Shown here piece after piece: positions 1 through 12,200 of a DNA stretch of 64,000 bases. Numbering within the stretch: the stretch's first letter is position 1; each line of letters opens with the position of its first letter. Source of the stretch: Chytridium lagenaria (lineage: Eukaryota > Chytridiomycota > Chytridiomycetes > Chytridiales > Chytridiaceae). The position numbers and the translations under genes were made by a program. Below the pieces are notes generated by a model. That model saw nothing but the letters and a program-made list of their open reading frames with translations. It was not told the DNA's origin and did not search any database. Location of the stretch: contig JAHLKC010000057.1 in assembly GCA_025449115.1 (NCBI GenBank), forward strand, positions 124,001 through 188,000, written 5' to 3'.

Positions 1-417
1 CCTGGTCAAGCTTCTAGCGCTAAAAAACTTCTTGCCACCGCATCCTGGGATTCCACCATTCGGATATGGGATGTTACAGTCGGGTCGTTATTATTTGTTC
101 TTGAAGAACATACAGCACCCATTTATTCTGTGTCGTTCTCACCTGATGGCATGTTTCTGGCATCCGGGGGCTTCGATCAAGTATTAAATATATGGAGGGT
201 AAAGGATGGGGCCCTTCTGAGAAGCTATAATGGATCCGCGGGGATCTTTGAAGTGGGATGGGGTGGGAAAGGGGATAAGGTATCTGCAAGCTTTTCGGAT
301 GGAACGGTAAGGCCGATTTACTTTTTTTTTCAAGCTGGATATTTTATTCTGATCTCAATACATTATTTTAATCAGCTGGCGTTAATCTACCTTCCGCATC
401 TTCGTGACAAGACATAA
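1..417 (+). CDS. TBL1/SIF2-like WD40 repeat protein, C-terminal part
   Basis: The reading frame is open from base 1, so the N-terminus lies outside the window. Two WD40 blades are clear: one ends in STIRIWDV and the next runs from HTAPIYSVSFSPDG to LNIWRV. They are followed by SYNGSAGIFEVGW and GDKVSASFSDGT, which is the signature end of the transducin-beta-like 1 family (TBL1X in animals, SIF2 in yeast). An intron (GT at 307, AG at 374-375) joins the final 14 codons, giving LALIYLPHLRDKT and then TAA at 415-417, in register with the usual VCVLDLRK end. Family members are scaffold subunits of NCoR/SMRT or Set3-type histone deacetylase corepressor complexes in the nucleus. The family call is firm; the exact orthology is inferred from about 115 visible residues. 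Confidence 0.82.
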   Translation, partial: PGQASSAKKLLATASWDSTIRIWDVTVGSLLFVLEEHTAPIYSVSFSPDGMFLASGGFDQVLNIWRVKDGALLRSYNGSAGIFEVGWGGKGDKVSASFSDGTVRPIYFFFQAGYFILISIHYFNQLALIYLPHLRDKT

Positions 418-579
418 TCCCTTCACTCATTCTTCTTTCCACCTCCCCTACCCCCCCACTTCCCTCCATCCCTTCACACGTGTGTATAGACGAACCTTTT
501 ACTCTCGAGTTTACTTGTTATTCGAGTACGAAGACAGTTTGGGTAAATAGGGCTCTTGCGGAGAAGCCAATAATGTATA

Positions 580-1374
580 TTATAAAGTTTTGCGAACTCT
601 TTCATACACGTAGCATGATTGTTCTTGTAGATACAACTCTTTTTTTTGTTTGCTATTGCGAGGAGTGTGAGGATTATTGTTTATCGGGGCGGCGAGTTGC
701 TGGAGCTGCTGAAGCTTTGAAATCTGGGAATAAAGCAACAGTTAAGGTGTGAAAGCATAAATTAAGGCCAAAAGAAAGGCTTACCTCGGCTTTCTTTGCT
801 TCTTGCTTGTCTTCAAGAGTTTTAATGAGTGATTCTGCCCGTGTGCTAAATAGAGGTTGGTTTAAGTGTCCGAAAAATAGAAGAAATAAGCAACGAATAA
901 ACTTAAGGTAACAAAAGGACAATTAAATAACAAAGGACAAACAAAAATGCTGTGAGCTGCAAGTCCAGGGCTTCGTCAAAAGCTGATAAAGCATTCAAAC
1001 CCGCATCATAACCAACATCCCAGAAAAAAAAGAAACTCTCGTCAACACTCACATCTCTCCCTTAATATACTCCAACCGCTTATCCACATTCACCCTTGCC
1101 TCCCCAAGATCCTGCTTCACAAGAACCGGGCCAATCAACTTGAACACTGGTCCATCTTTCAATAAAGTGAATTCCTAAGGGACTGTTAAGTTATATGTAG
1201 AGTTTCTTTGAAACCTTTTGGACGAATTCGTTTTCACGGAGCTGCGATTCGAGGGTGTTTCGGGATTCGACGGCTTTAGTGTATTCTTGTGGAGGGGGCG
1301 TTAGAGAGGGAGGAGGTGGTGGACGTACCTTTTTGGAGGGACCGGAAGGCGTTGACGGATTCTTCGAGCGACAT
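580..1374 (-). CDS. PFDN6: Prefoldin subunit 6 (beta-type subunit)
   Basis: Five short exons read on the minus strand. ATG at 1374 begins MSLEESVNAFRSLQK, the next exon gives EYTKAVESRNTLESQLREN, and the third contains the diagnostic block VFKLIGPVLVKQDLGEA followed by KRLEYIKGEI. A fourth exon supplies a charged coiled coil (TLEDKQEAKKAE). The last, starting at 723, gives ISKLQQLQQLAAP plus a tail to TAA at 580-582. The two coiled-coil helices flanking a beta hairpin are the prefoldin beta plan. Length is about 150 residues against roughly 125 in animals; the extra residues are the tail. Prefoldin is the cytosolic hexamer that captures nascent actin and tubulin and passes them to the CCT chaperonin. 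The gene converges on the TBL1-like gene, 162 bp away. Confidence 0.88.
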
Positions 1375-2973
1375 GGTTGTTTGAATAAAAATTGCATGCG
1401 CAAAAGTGATTTTGAACAAACAAGGGGGTCGGAGATTATGGCGCTGCTTTCTCTCGTCCGTTGTGGTGCGAAGGATCTGATACTGAGACTTGTTGAACTC
1501 AGAGTTTATGGGGTTGAGTAGATGCTCGATGGTTAATTGAAGACTTAGTTAGGGATTTGTGGGCGAAGTTAGAAGTTTACAATTGATGATATTTGCGTAC
1601 TTGGCGGGTTTGACGCATTTTATCTTAAACTAGTAATTGGTTTTAGTTTATGGATAAGATCTTTAAGTGCGCATACGAAGAGCTTTCACCGTTTGTTTAT
1701 TTGCTTTGATTTAAATGAGTGACTACAAAACACAGGTAGCTAGGTTACAGCGTATTTTAATGTAAATGATCCGACTATAAGCATACCAAAGAACTGATAC
1801 ATACTCTATATAGTCACCAAGCTTACTGTGGATATCTTTTGTTAGAAACTGACAATATGCGATACTTTTATCATCTATTGCATGGGATTCATGATATTGA
1901 TGTTATTCCGGACTTGCTTTTGTTCACATTGCTGCCTTTAAGGGTTCGCAGAAAAAGTTACTACTATAGGAACGATGAGATTTCGCCCGTAAACCGAAAG
2001 GATCGGAGCTGCATTCTGAACGGGATTGTTCGCTACAACCCCTCCAACACCCACCCTCACTCCGTCTCGTTGCCATACCCTCTCGGTTAACGACAACATT
2101 GAAAACCTCGGAGCGAAAGCAAAAAGGCAGAATTATCCATTACTCTGATACACTCCCTACAATCCGACTGATTAATAAGACGTTGTCACCGCCTGAAATC
2201 TGAATATGGCCCGAACGCCCAAAACGTCAATATCTTAAGCTTTTTCCTGGCAGCAAACTCATTGGCCTCAGACGACAACAACATTTCTGCGTCAAAGTGA
2301 ACAATACCTCTATGAAGTTTGTGATTATGCGGCATGGACAGCTTTTATATATGCCATGACGACCATAATGAAAGAACTCATCTTGATTTCGTCGAATGGG
2401 CATATCGAGAAAACTCTTAAAATCTTTTAAGGATGCGATGCGAGACCTTAACGTTCAACTCATGTATATTGGAATTTCTATCGACGGGATCAAATAATCT
2501 TAGGTCTTAGGATTTTTCGTGTCAGCGTCTGCGAAGAAACCGTTTGCTTACACAAGATAATGATGAGAACAGGTATTTACGATGTAGAGCGAAATATATA
2601 AGAGAAGTGGGGTTTTGACTGCATTTTTGCAGTAGAATAAGCATTGGCCGGGATTGAACGTGTAAGTAAAACGAGATGCCCTAAAAAGTCAAAGACGTGA
2701 TTCCTAATGGTGGAAACTTAATAGTAGAGCGATGTTCTGACGTAGAAAAAATAAACTTTATGTAAAAAAGAAAAGAAGATATGCATTATCTAGTTCACTC
2801 TGCATATAGATATTGTAACAAGCACTCATAAAAATTAAAAGTAAAAAATAAAGCCTTTGCGCCTTCTTACAAGTTAGACCGAGTAACATCTCTCAAAGCG
2901 AATCATCAAATTTAAATCCCCAAATTACCCCTTCTCCACTCTCGCGACGCGCACCTCTCCAATCCCAAAATCG
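1375..2973. other. Intergenic region without a recognisable gene
   Basis: About 1.6 kb with no reading frame that resembles a known family on either strand. The longest open stretch (1839-2090, plus strand, 83 codons) has no coding-like features and no recognisable domain. I see no tandem repeats, transposon ends or tRNA. The segment just upstream of 1374 would hold the prefoldin promoter. Confidence 0.5.
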
Positions 2974-3144
2974 TCACCAAATCCTTACCTCCACCAACAT
3001 ATTCTCCAAAACAATAAAATTCCAAAGCTCTTTCCTCTCGCTATCCCCACCCGTTGAAACCCAGAAAAATGCATGCTCGTCCGTATGAAATCCAGGTAAC
3101 GTCAAAACTGCTTCAATTGGCCTTGAACGCGAAGATTGAAGTCA
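2974..3144 (-). CDS. Possible orphan exon or small gene fragment
   Basis: A 57-codon open segment on the minus strand reads protein-like rather than random: it contains VLTLPGFHTDEHAFFWVS, then ERKELWNFIVLENMLVE, ending in TGA at 2974-2976. A GTAAGG donor consensus directly follows LENMLVE, so the coding part may end there and splice onward. It lies on the same strand as the SHIPPO gene, downstream of that gene's stop, so it could be an extra 3' exon, a separate small gene, or decayed sequence. I do not recognise the family. Confidence 0.28.
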
Positions 3145-3295
3145 GCTTTACTCAACCTAACCCCTCAAGTCTTGCTAACATTATTTCGCTTTGCCACACG
3201 CCCTTGCGACAATGAAGCCGTTGAGTAAAAAAAAAACACTATAATGTAGCCCTCAATCATATATGTCAAACATCCTTATTGTTAAACATTGTCTT

Positions 3296-5294
3296 TCACA
3301 CAGTGCTTTTTCTTTCTACAAAACTCATGATCAAGAACATTTGAGAAATCTCACACAAACACGTCCCCATGTTAAGATGAAACGACCTAAATCTTGGTTC
3401 CGCCAAGGGTCTATAAAATCCTATGAAAGAAAAGGTTAATCCACACCTTACAAAACAACAACAAAAAAATGGGATGCTACTCACCAGGCCCCGGATTCAT
3501 TTTATTCTCCACCCCACTCTCAAACCGTTTCGTCGCCGACACGAAAATACTCGTCGCCGCATTAACGCTGGGATGAATCCTGTCCGCCGCCCGTGCAATC
3601 TGATAGTGACCAGGACCAGGTGGAGATGGGGCACGCATGGAAGCCGGGTCCGGGATAGTTTGAACGACGGATTTAAATCGAAGAGGTATGGAACGGGAGG
3701 GACGGAGATGGGGATTGTTGAGGTCGTAGGAGCCGGGACCAGGGACTTGGAGGCGGGATCTAAGCCGTATTAAAAATCATGGAAGAAGGCGTGGAAGGAA
3801 GGGAGGGGTTACTTTGAGAGAATATCTGGACGGGCTGTGGCTTTGAAGGCGGCGTTGGCGCCTGCTCGTGGGTTTGCCTTTTCGGTCACCTCGTATGCAC
3901 CTGAAAGAGATTTTTGTAGATAGGCAAGTTAAACAAGAATGAAAAACGTGGTTTTTCTAAAAATTACCTGGTGGTGGAGCGTGACGGCCAGGCGTCGATT
4001 CGGAGCTATTGATGTCGGATCGTCGGGTTTTACTCTTAAACACAAAGGATGCTCCACTCTCCTGCACCATTGATTTCTGAACAGGTGAACGATGAAGGTT
4101 GTATGTTCCAGGGCCTGGTGCTTCGTTCCTCCCAAACATGCGACGATATGATGATGTTGGACGGCCCATGTGCGCACCTGCTGCGGCGGCAGCGGCAGCA
4201 GCGGCAGCAGCGCCTGGTGAGAGAGGCGTGACGGGATCCACGAGAGGCGGGGATGGAATATCGCGTGGAGAGAAAAAGTTGGAAGGATCCAGAGCAATTT
4301 TTTGACGAAAGGAGGAGGAGACGGAGTGGGCCATGCTGTAGCTGTATTGGGGTTCCTTTGTGGTGTTGTAGTCTGCTGGGCTGACTTTAAGAATGGCTGT
4401 TTCGGAATCTGTGGGAGGTTTTTGGAAGCGTTGGTCTTGAAATGAAGTTTTTTAAAAAAGTTAAGCTGGTCATAGGAGAAGGAAAATACCTTTGACGCGA
4501 ATCCTACGCCGTACCTCGTTTTGAGACAGACGTCTCGTCGAGCATGTTAAATGCTAGTTTTTCCTTTTTGTAGTAGCCTGGTCCTGGCAGTTCGTCCTGA
4601 TCAAAAAGAGTATAGGGTATGAAAATGCAGAAGAAATAAAATAGATGTATAATAACAGTATGCTTCGCATGCTCTATGATTATGCATGAAGAATATACAG
4701 TAAAGAGTTGTTATTTATCGCGGAGATGAAAGATGTCTGGTAGCAGCTCGAGCCTGAAGTTGCTTCGCAAAGCTCGCGAGACTTCGGACCAAAAAAAAAC
4801 AGAGATCCGCCAAGCTGTTCCGGTTTAGGCAGTTGGCACTCACCAATCTCTGATCAAACCGCGAGGCAGTCGAATTGAAACCCTTTGGCTCGTGATCATC
4901 GAAATGAAAAGTCTGAAATCTTGTGGGGATACTTGGAGGATGCATAAAGAGCTTAAGATTCTTCTGATGGCCATTCTTTCCACCACCCCCGCTATTATTA
5001 TTATTACTATTCTTTCCTCCAGCTCTTGTCAAGGCGTTCTTTGCAGCGGCGGCTACTCATTTAAAAGTGAAGTTGTTGTGGTAAGAAAGAAAAGAAAAAA
5101 AAGAAGAAGAAGAAGAACGAAGGAGGGAGGGAGGGAGGGACTGTGCTTTAAGTTGTAACGAGGTTCAGTTGTATCATTAACTTGTAGAATAAGAAGGGCA
5201 GAGGGCTAATTGTATTTGTTTTTTTAACAAAGGTAGTTGAATTGTCGTCTTTTTTACCCTCTTTGAGTTTTCTTGCATGAGCAATTTCGTCCAT
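3296..5294 (-). CDS. SHIPPO/STPG (sperm-tail PG-rich repeat) flagellar protein
   Basis: Multi-exon gene with the hallmark Pro-Gly repeats: LPGPGYY, APGPGTYN, a PGPGSYDL-type unit, PPGPGHYQ and NPGPGFYRP followed by RFRSFHLN. The block KGFNSTASRFDQR also fits the family. The start chosen is ATG at 5294 (MDEIAHARKLKE), which splices to an Ala/Asn/Gly-rich segment. A run of about eleven alanines encoded by GCN codons sits near 4185-4215. The last exon ends at TGA 3296. STPG/ODF3-type proteins associate with axonemal or ciliary microtubules (family knowledge). The presence of one argues that this fungus makes a flagellated zoospore. Exon joins were placed by eye. Which member of this poorly resolved family it is cannot be told from sequence alone. 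Confidence 0.8.
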
Positions 5295-6776
5295 GTTTGC
5301 AGGTGGTCGGTGGTAGTAGTCGATTCAGTAGTAAATTAAATGGGTAAGCAGTCAAGAGTTTAGCAGTAGCAGTTGATGATGGGAAGATGGGATGATGGGA
5401 TGATGATGGATGATGGATGATGATGATAAAAGTACAAGTTTAAAGATATGATGTGCAGTATACAGGTCTGCACTGAGTCAAAGGTATTATATAGTGCAGG
5501 TATGCAAGTTTAGAGTAAGTGTAATGTAATTCATATAACTTGTGTGGAATGAATGGATGAATGGATGGATGGATGAAATGTATTTTACATATAACGATCT
5601 GTTCATAAGAGTGGAGTGCTTAAAGTCAATGTCAATCTCATGTACATATTGAATATATCAATTATTCTCCTTTTTTGTATGGAGATCTTTCATTTCATTA
5701 TTCTACAAATGTTACAGTTGCAGGTGTTGGGCAGGTGGTCATCAAATGCAAAGCACACCTATTTACTCAAAAACACATCGATCTGGGTATTCATCATCAG
5801 CAACTTTGCAACTCTACGCAAACCCTTCTTCAATCTTGTGCATACATTTCAACCCACAACAAACTTGCAATTAAAAGGTTGAATATTCATTCCCTATAAG
5901 ATTCATCTCGCTCGAAAGAAAGGGTAGCAGGAGGCTCTACGGCACTGTCGCGACGCGCTGGAACATGCGCGTATCCTTTCATGCAAGTAAATAAATAAAT
6001 GAATATTTTATAATGTATTCACTCACGTGCGGTCGCCTGGCTGACGCTGATAGGTAAATAAATAAATAAATTACTTGAAATGAATAGTACGTCATTCGTG
6101 TGAACTGTGTAATAGATATAACCCTTAGAATATATGACGTCATTACCAATAAGTGATATTTTTCATTTTTTATCGATTTGAATGATGAGTATTCATGCCC
6201 CCTCTGTGTAACCAGCTAATATGGAAATGGGAGGCGTTCTTTTTTATTTATTATAATAATAATAATTATTTAAATTAAATATTTTATCTCAACAACTCTT
6301 ATTACACCAAGATACCAGTAATAAATAGTATATTAATAGATATACAGCTGTACTTCTTTACACTACTATTACGCTATTATCCTCACTAAATAATATATTA
6401 TACTCTTTGTAAGAAAAAGGTAATGTCAGCTTCTTATCACTGCAAACCACCATCCATCCATCCATCACACATCCATCCCACATCCATCACACCTCCATCC
6501 ATCCATCTGTCAATCAATCAATCACTCACTCGCTCACTCACTCCTTTTTTTTTTTTTTTTGTTTTTGGTTTATCCCCAATTTGCATGTGTGGATCTCTGT
6601 CCATTCCATTTCCTTGTTCTTCAATTACACTATTCAAGCATTGACATCGCTTGCTTCTTTTTTTTCAAACTCATTTTACTCGCTCTCGACACACACACAC
6701 ACACACGCACACATCATTTGAATTCTTCACTAAAGCTACCCATCTTTGAACAAAAAGACGTTACAATACAGACGTC
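5295..6776. repeat. AT-rich intergenic region with simple repeats
   Basis: No gene seen. The stretch holds imperfect GAT/GATG repeats (about 5375-5430), ATGG/ATGA tetranucleotides (about 5550-5575), AAAT runs (about 5985-6005 and 6055-6070), AT-rich DNA to about 6400, CATC tetranucleotides (about 6450-6510), a T run (6544-6559) and a CA run (about 6690-6712). The last 100 bp before the DGAT2 start would hold its promoter and leader. Confidence 0.7.
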
Positions 6777-8370
6777 ATGGTTCGATTCGCCCCCATCAAC
6801 GTCCCTTTTGTCAGGAGAAGACAAACAGCATCGGTCGCCTTTTGGATCACTTTGGCTCCCTTCTGCGTGCTCCTCTTTCTCATCTGTTTCATGGTCCCCA
6901 TCCTGAGACCTTTTGTCCTCGCCTACGTCGTCTTTATGAATATCGACCCCGCACCAGAGACGGGCGGCAGAAAGATTCACTGGTTGCGCAACCTCAGCTA
7001 TTGGAAATGGTTTAAGGACTTTTTCCCCATTTCCCTTGTCTCGACCGTTAAATTGGATCCGTCTAAAAACTATTGTGAGTACTACGAGACTTTTTGGGCG
7101 GAGTTCCCGCATTAAGAGGAAGAACAGCTTGGGCATGTTGGCGTGTTTCGAGCTCTTGCGTAGCACTTGCATGACAAGAGCTTTTACCGTACAACATGCT
7201 CGACCTTTTGCCATCAAACTTTCATCGCCGATATTAGCTCTTATTATAATAATGGAGTGTGGACTGCATTGCTGTAACTTATTCAATAGGTCGCCGCAGG
7301 CGATTACAATTATGATACCAGCTTCTACTTTTTGTTTTTTTTTTGTACCTATATGCCTTAATTTTGACAAATAACTAACCAATTTTATCTCCTTTTCTAT
7401 CATATTTTTCACTAAAGTGTTTGGGTACCATCCTCATGGTAAGATCTATACTCAGGGCTTTTATTACATTCTTCTTTTCTTTTCAATTCACTAATCATTT
7501 CATTTAACCTTTAAATAGGAATCATCTCATTGGGCGCGTTTACAAACTTTGGAACAAACGCGTCAGACTTCAACACAAAGTTTCCTGTGAGTTCTACGAG
7601 TTTATCATCGCTTCTAACACTTTCTTTCCATTACAGGGTATCGACCTCCGCGTGTTGACATTGCAGAGCAACTTCAATCTCCCAGTATGGCGTGAACTTC
7701 TGTTGTGTATGTATACTCAACCTTCTTCGAAAACATTAAACAAAACCTGACCAATGCCCTTCCAGCCCTCGGCTTCTGCTCTGTCTCTCGTCGTTCCATC
7801 GACAACATCCTCACTAGCGGCCCCGGCAATTCTTGCATGATTGTTGTCGGTGGAGCCGCAGAAGCCCTTAACGCCTTCCCCTACACCAACGATCTTGTCA
7901 TCAAAAGACGTCTCGGATTTATCAAAGTCGCACTCAGGCAAGGCGCGTCCCTCGTCCCCGTCTTTTCCTTTGGTGAAAACGATGTCTGGGATCAAGTGCC
8001 CAACCCGAAAGGATCGACGTTGAGAAAGTTTCAACAGTTTTTCCAAAAGACGGCGTCTTTCTCACCGCCCTTGTTCCACGGACGTGGTATTATCAACTAT
8101 GATTACGGAATCTTACCCCTACCGTCGTCCCATTACCTCTGTTGGTGAGTTATATTGTCTTTCATGTGAACTTTCTTCTCACATCCCTCTTTTTCCTAAC
8201 TTGATTTTCAAGTCGGTGCACCTATCGACTGCCCAAAGATTGCAAACCCTACGGAAGCCGACCTGCTACATTGGCAAAAAATTTACTTGGACGGCCTTCA
8301 AGCTGTCTACGACAAGTACAAGGACCAGTACGCACCTCTAAGAAAACGGGAACTCGCATTCGTCGAGTAG
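6777..8370 (+). CDS. DGAT2: Diacylglycerol O-acyltransferase type 2
   Basis: Catalyses the last step of triacylglycerol synthesis, acyl-CoA plus diacylglycerol, at the ER and lipid droplet surface. ATG at 6777 (MVRFAPINVPF) opens an exon with two adjacent hydrophobic segments (about residues 22-55), the usual membrane hairpin. A 21-nt exon (7418-7438) supplies LFGYHPHG with the catalytic HPHG. Later exons give IISLGAFTNFGTNA, the block RLGFIKVALRQGASLVPVFS followed by FGENDVW, and a C-terminal IYLDGLQAVYDKYKD, ending ELAFVE at TAG 8368-8370. All three DGAT2 signature blocks are present and the length is normal. A one-base frame break lies in the CCCC at about 8106-8109: one frame reads YGILP, and after dropping a C the family's PYRRPITSV continues. 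I take that as a sequence error. Confidence 0.92.
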
Positions 8371-9224
8371 AAAAATTGATACTCATCCTCTTCTCCTCTT
8401 TTCCCCTGTCTTCCCCCTCCACCCCCCTCCTCCCATCTTGCTGTCTATCCATGCCTCTCTATAGAGGGTACACCTTTTTCCCAAGAAAAAAAAGTCTATT
8501 TTGCATCTCGTTGTTTTTCTAATTGTTTTGATTTTGTATTGTCTTTGCCTCATCTCATCTCTCTCGCTCGCTCGCTTTTCTGTTACGTTTTTTTTCTGGT
8601 TGGTTGGTGTTGGGTTTCCTCGCGTTTTTTGGTTCGTTTGGTTTTTCTTTGGAGTTGTGTGAAGCCCCTCTTAACTTTATTATGGAAAATAGTACAATAC
8701 AATGTTTGTGTCGATGATATGTCTTGGGCCTTATCTTTTCTTTTCTCTATATATTTTTGTTCAGGTACATTCAATGTCGCTTAAATGTAAAGTAACAGAC
8801 CCCATGACAGCGCAAAGGTGTTTTACAACACTTTGAGTGAGCTCGCGGCTGCTTTACAACACTTGGAGTGAGTGATGAAGAGACGCGGGCGTAATTTGAC
8901 AGAACACTTTCTGGATCACACCCTTTGCAACTTGCACCATAAACTCTTTCATTCCTTTAAACATATTCAAAATTCAATGTATCAGCCGTACAAACGCATA
9001 GATCACAGTTTCCTTCTTTCACACAATTCATTTTCGTAGAACTTATACGTTCTTGTGATTAAAAATTACCACACTTTTTTGTAAAGAACAGAAGAAAAAG
9101 CAACAAAACGAGCATGCATTTCATGGGACGTGTAACCATTTCAAATCCCACAAATTGATTTGGGGTGTGGGACCACCGCATTCATCTCGCATTCACACCC
9201 GCCATATCAAAACTCCCCCCATCT
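8371..9224. other. Intergenic region with a short direct repeat
   Basis: No gene recognised. The first part is T/C-rich, as expected for the DGAT2 3' UTR. A 20-nt imperfect direct repeat (TTTACAACACTTTGAGTGAG, one mismatch) occurs at 8822-8841 and 8853-8872. The last few hundred bases should contain the promoter of the HECT ligase gene. Confidence 0.55.
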
Positions 9225-12200
9225 ATGGACATGGGCGGTCTCCTAGACGACGACCTCCTCCTCTCCACCTCCACATCAACCCCAACCCCACCCACGGGTT
9301 GGTCGACGACCAGCACGATGCCGCAAAACGCTGTAGCCGGTCCCTCGTCGTCGTCCTCTCCACCGATGCCGAGATCGTTGAGTAATTCCATGAAGGCGGC
9401 ATTATCGGACCCGCATTTGAATAAATCGTTGAAGGATGCGATGCCGAGACGGCCGTATAATGATCCGAATTCGCCGAGTAGTGGTGCGAGAATTCGGTTT
9501 GAGAAACTTGTGAGGAGGTGAGGACATGGCTGCGGTTGTTTTTTTTTTTTGGAGGGAAGGGAGGGAGTTGGATAAAGGGTCTGGTTGGGATATTGTAGGG
9601 TGACGACTTGCGGTGAGAAGCAGAGCTATGGATTTTGTTTAGAGGTTTCAAACGAAAGTCGGGGCTGATGTGATGCGCATTTTCGTGGCTGCCATAAAGC
9701 TTCTTTGCACGTCTCAACCTTGGACTATAGACGACCTTTTGCGAACGTCCAAACCAATGGCGAGGAAGAATTAAAAGCAAGATACTGAGTATAGGAAGAG
9801 AAACCTGTGATGGTCAATAAGCGGAATCTCCAACATATCATGACCCGAACTGACCCGTTCTTCCTCTTAACCTAAAACTAGATATTACTACCAACTCACC
9901 GTGGGCTGCAAAGATCCCGTTTGTAACCATAAACTCTGCGCCTCCTGCCCTCGCGGCCCTAAACTCACCCCTCAAGCTTCCGCCATCATGGCCGTCCAAC
10001 TCGCCTCCCGCCCCCGTCACTTCTTCTGCCCCCGCGTCCCCATCGAACCCGATATAACGCTGGCCGAAGATCCCCTCGTCCTCTCCCAACTCACCGGCGT
10101 GTCCTTCAGCAGTCCAAACAACAGTGCAGCGTCATCGCGGGCGCAGACGCCAAACAATGGAACGCCGATGGGAAGCCCGAATTTGGGGAGAAATCGAGAG
10201 TTGTTGAAACCAACGTTGTTTGGGGGGACGGGTGAGAATCGGGGGAATGGGTCAACGGCGGTGGCGATTCAGGGTGGTGGGAGGACGGCGTCACCGGCGT
10301 CGAATTTAGGGACGTCTCCTGGTTCTGGAATGATGGCGGGTTGGGTGGAATATTCTTTCGTGATCCTTCGAATGCCGGTACAACACCAAATCCTGCAATC
10401 CCATCAGCTGGTACGCTTCTTTCGTCATCACCGTCAGACCGGAACCTCCACTACCAAGACCCCTTTATGCAATCCAACGAGACTGCTTCCAACCCCATCC
10501 CCATCCCCAACGCGTCGACGCAACCCGATAGCGTGATCTCTCCGCAAGCATCCCGCCCCTTCCTGTATTCCTTCTCTCTTCATCCCCGTTTGCGTCCATC
10601 TTTCGGACCACCAGTGAATCTAATATGGATGGGATTGATGTGGCCAGGACGCGGTCTGCGAATCCAGCCTTCTTGGCCGAGACGGTAAAGGAGAGTGGAC
10701 CAGCTCTTCCGGAAGTGAAGAATCGGAGCGCGTATGAGTATCTGGGGTTGGGAGTTTTGGGGAGGTTGGGGAGTGAAGCGTCGGCGAGTTTGAGGATGAG
10801 AGCAAAGTCGTTAATGGATTTACCGAGTTTGTTGGCGTCAGGGTCTGGTATGTTGCTGGGTCTTGATGAGAGGAATCTCTTTGTTTAACTTTCCATTTTA
10901 GACGCTTTCACACCAAGTCAGAGTCTTCACGGACTAGATACTCCCGAACGTACGGATTCGCCAAACCTCTCACAAGTAGCCGCCCAAGAAAACATCGGAT
11001 TCGAAGGTACGTTCCTCACTTCCACCTCATCCCCGTATCCTTACAACCTCACGTTTAGCCGACACCTTCTCCGACGATCAACCCGAACACCAGCAGCAGC
11101 TGTCTCTCGTTTACGTCACTCTTCCGCTTCTCGAAAAAGCCGTCGCAACCTACCGCGTCCCCTCCCCACGATCCCGTGCGGCATCCGCTGATCCTGATAT
11201 GGCGCCGATCGAAGATGCGGTGGATGACGTTGTGTCTGACGATCCCACGTTTTTGGTGAATACGTTGAGGACTTGTTTTTCGAGCAGCGAGTCGTTGAAT
11301 CAGAGCTTTTTGGTGAGGGAGTAGTGGTTTTGTATGGAGCGTGGGATTAACGGTGTTTTTGCTCTCTTTTTTTTTTCAGCTTCCTGGTACGGACGTGAAC
11401 GGGTATGAGTTTGGTGTGGATGTGGCGTCTTTGAGGGCTTCGTATGAATTGATATCAAAACTTGTAAGTTCATTTTCGTCTTACCCCTCTCATCTGTTTA
11501 GGAACCTCGACAGCTTTTTGAACGGACGCTCGTGAATGCGCTGGAGATTCTTCTTGCGTCGCTGCAACTCAACATGAAGCGATTGCAGAGTGGATCACCA
11601 AAACATTTGAGACAGTTTTTTGCGTTATTGGAGGTATATATTTGTTATTGCGTTCTGTGATGTATTGATATTGTTTTTAGAATCCATTGTTGAGGAATGG
11701 GCATTATCAGGAGACCTTGTTGAAAAAATTGTGCATGGTGATGGGGAACTTGAGGTCAAAGGCGAAGCAAGTTCTCGTTTCATGGTTCGCAAGGTATGTT
11801 TTAGCCTTTTTTCCCTGTACCATATACGTCAACGTCACAAGATATTCGCAGCTAACCCTTTCCGCTATTCAGCTACGATACCGAAGGCCTTGAAGGCTTT
11901 ATTGACCTTTTCCAAGGCTACATCACTGACCACTACTACCCGACCCCTCCTAAACCCGATGATTCGATTATATGCGCCATTAAGAATTTGAGTTTATTGT
12001 ATCATGCGAATGAAGGGAGTGGAGGACGGATTGTGATTTCGAAATTTTACAATGAGGCGTTGAATCGGAAACTGAATTTCAAGGAGGAGTATAAGAGTTG
12101 GAAAAAGACTTTGGAGGGGAAAAAGATTGTGGAGTTTTCGTTTTTTAATTATCCGTTTTTGTTTGATGTGAGTTGTTTTTTTAAGTCTTTTTTGCAGAGG

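Noticed and set aside
1839..2090. 83-codon plus-strand frame as a gene
   Set aside because: No motif, no plausible splice partners, and composition like the surrounding intergenic DNA.
2600..2700. tRNA-like GGGATTGAAC near 2650
   Set aside because: The expected T-arm and acceptor stems do not pair on either strand; no other tRNA candidate was seen in the window.
3929..4334. Overlapping plus- and minus-strand frames around the alanine-repeat region of the SHIPPO gene
   Set aside because: Only the minus frame containing APGPGTYN fits the family; the others are shadows kept open by the GCN repeat.
6714..7412. Long minus-strand open frame (232 codons) opposite the DGAT2 first exons
   Set aside because: It is the antisense shadow of DGAT2 coding sequence; its translation has low-complexity charged sequence and no family features, while the plus strand gives a clear DGAT2.
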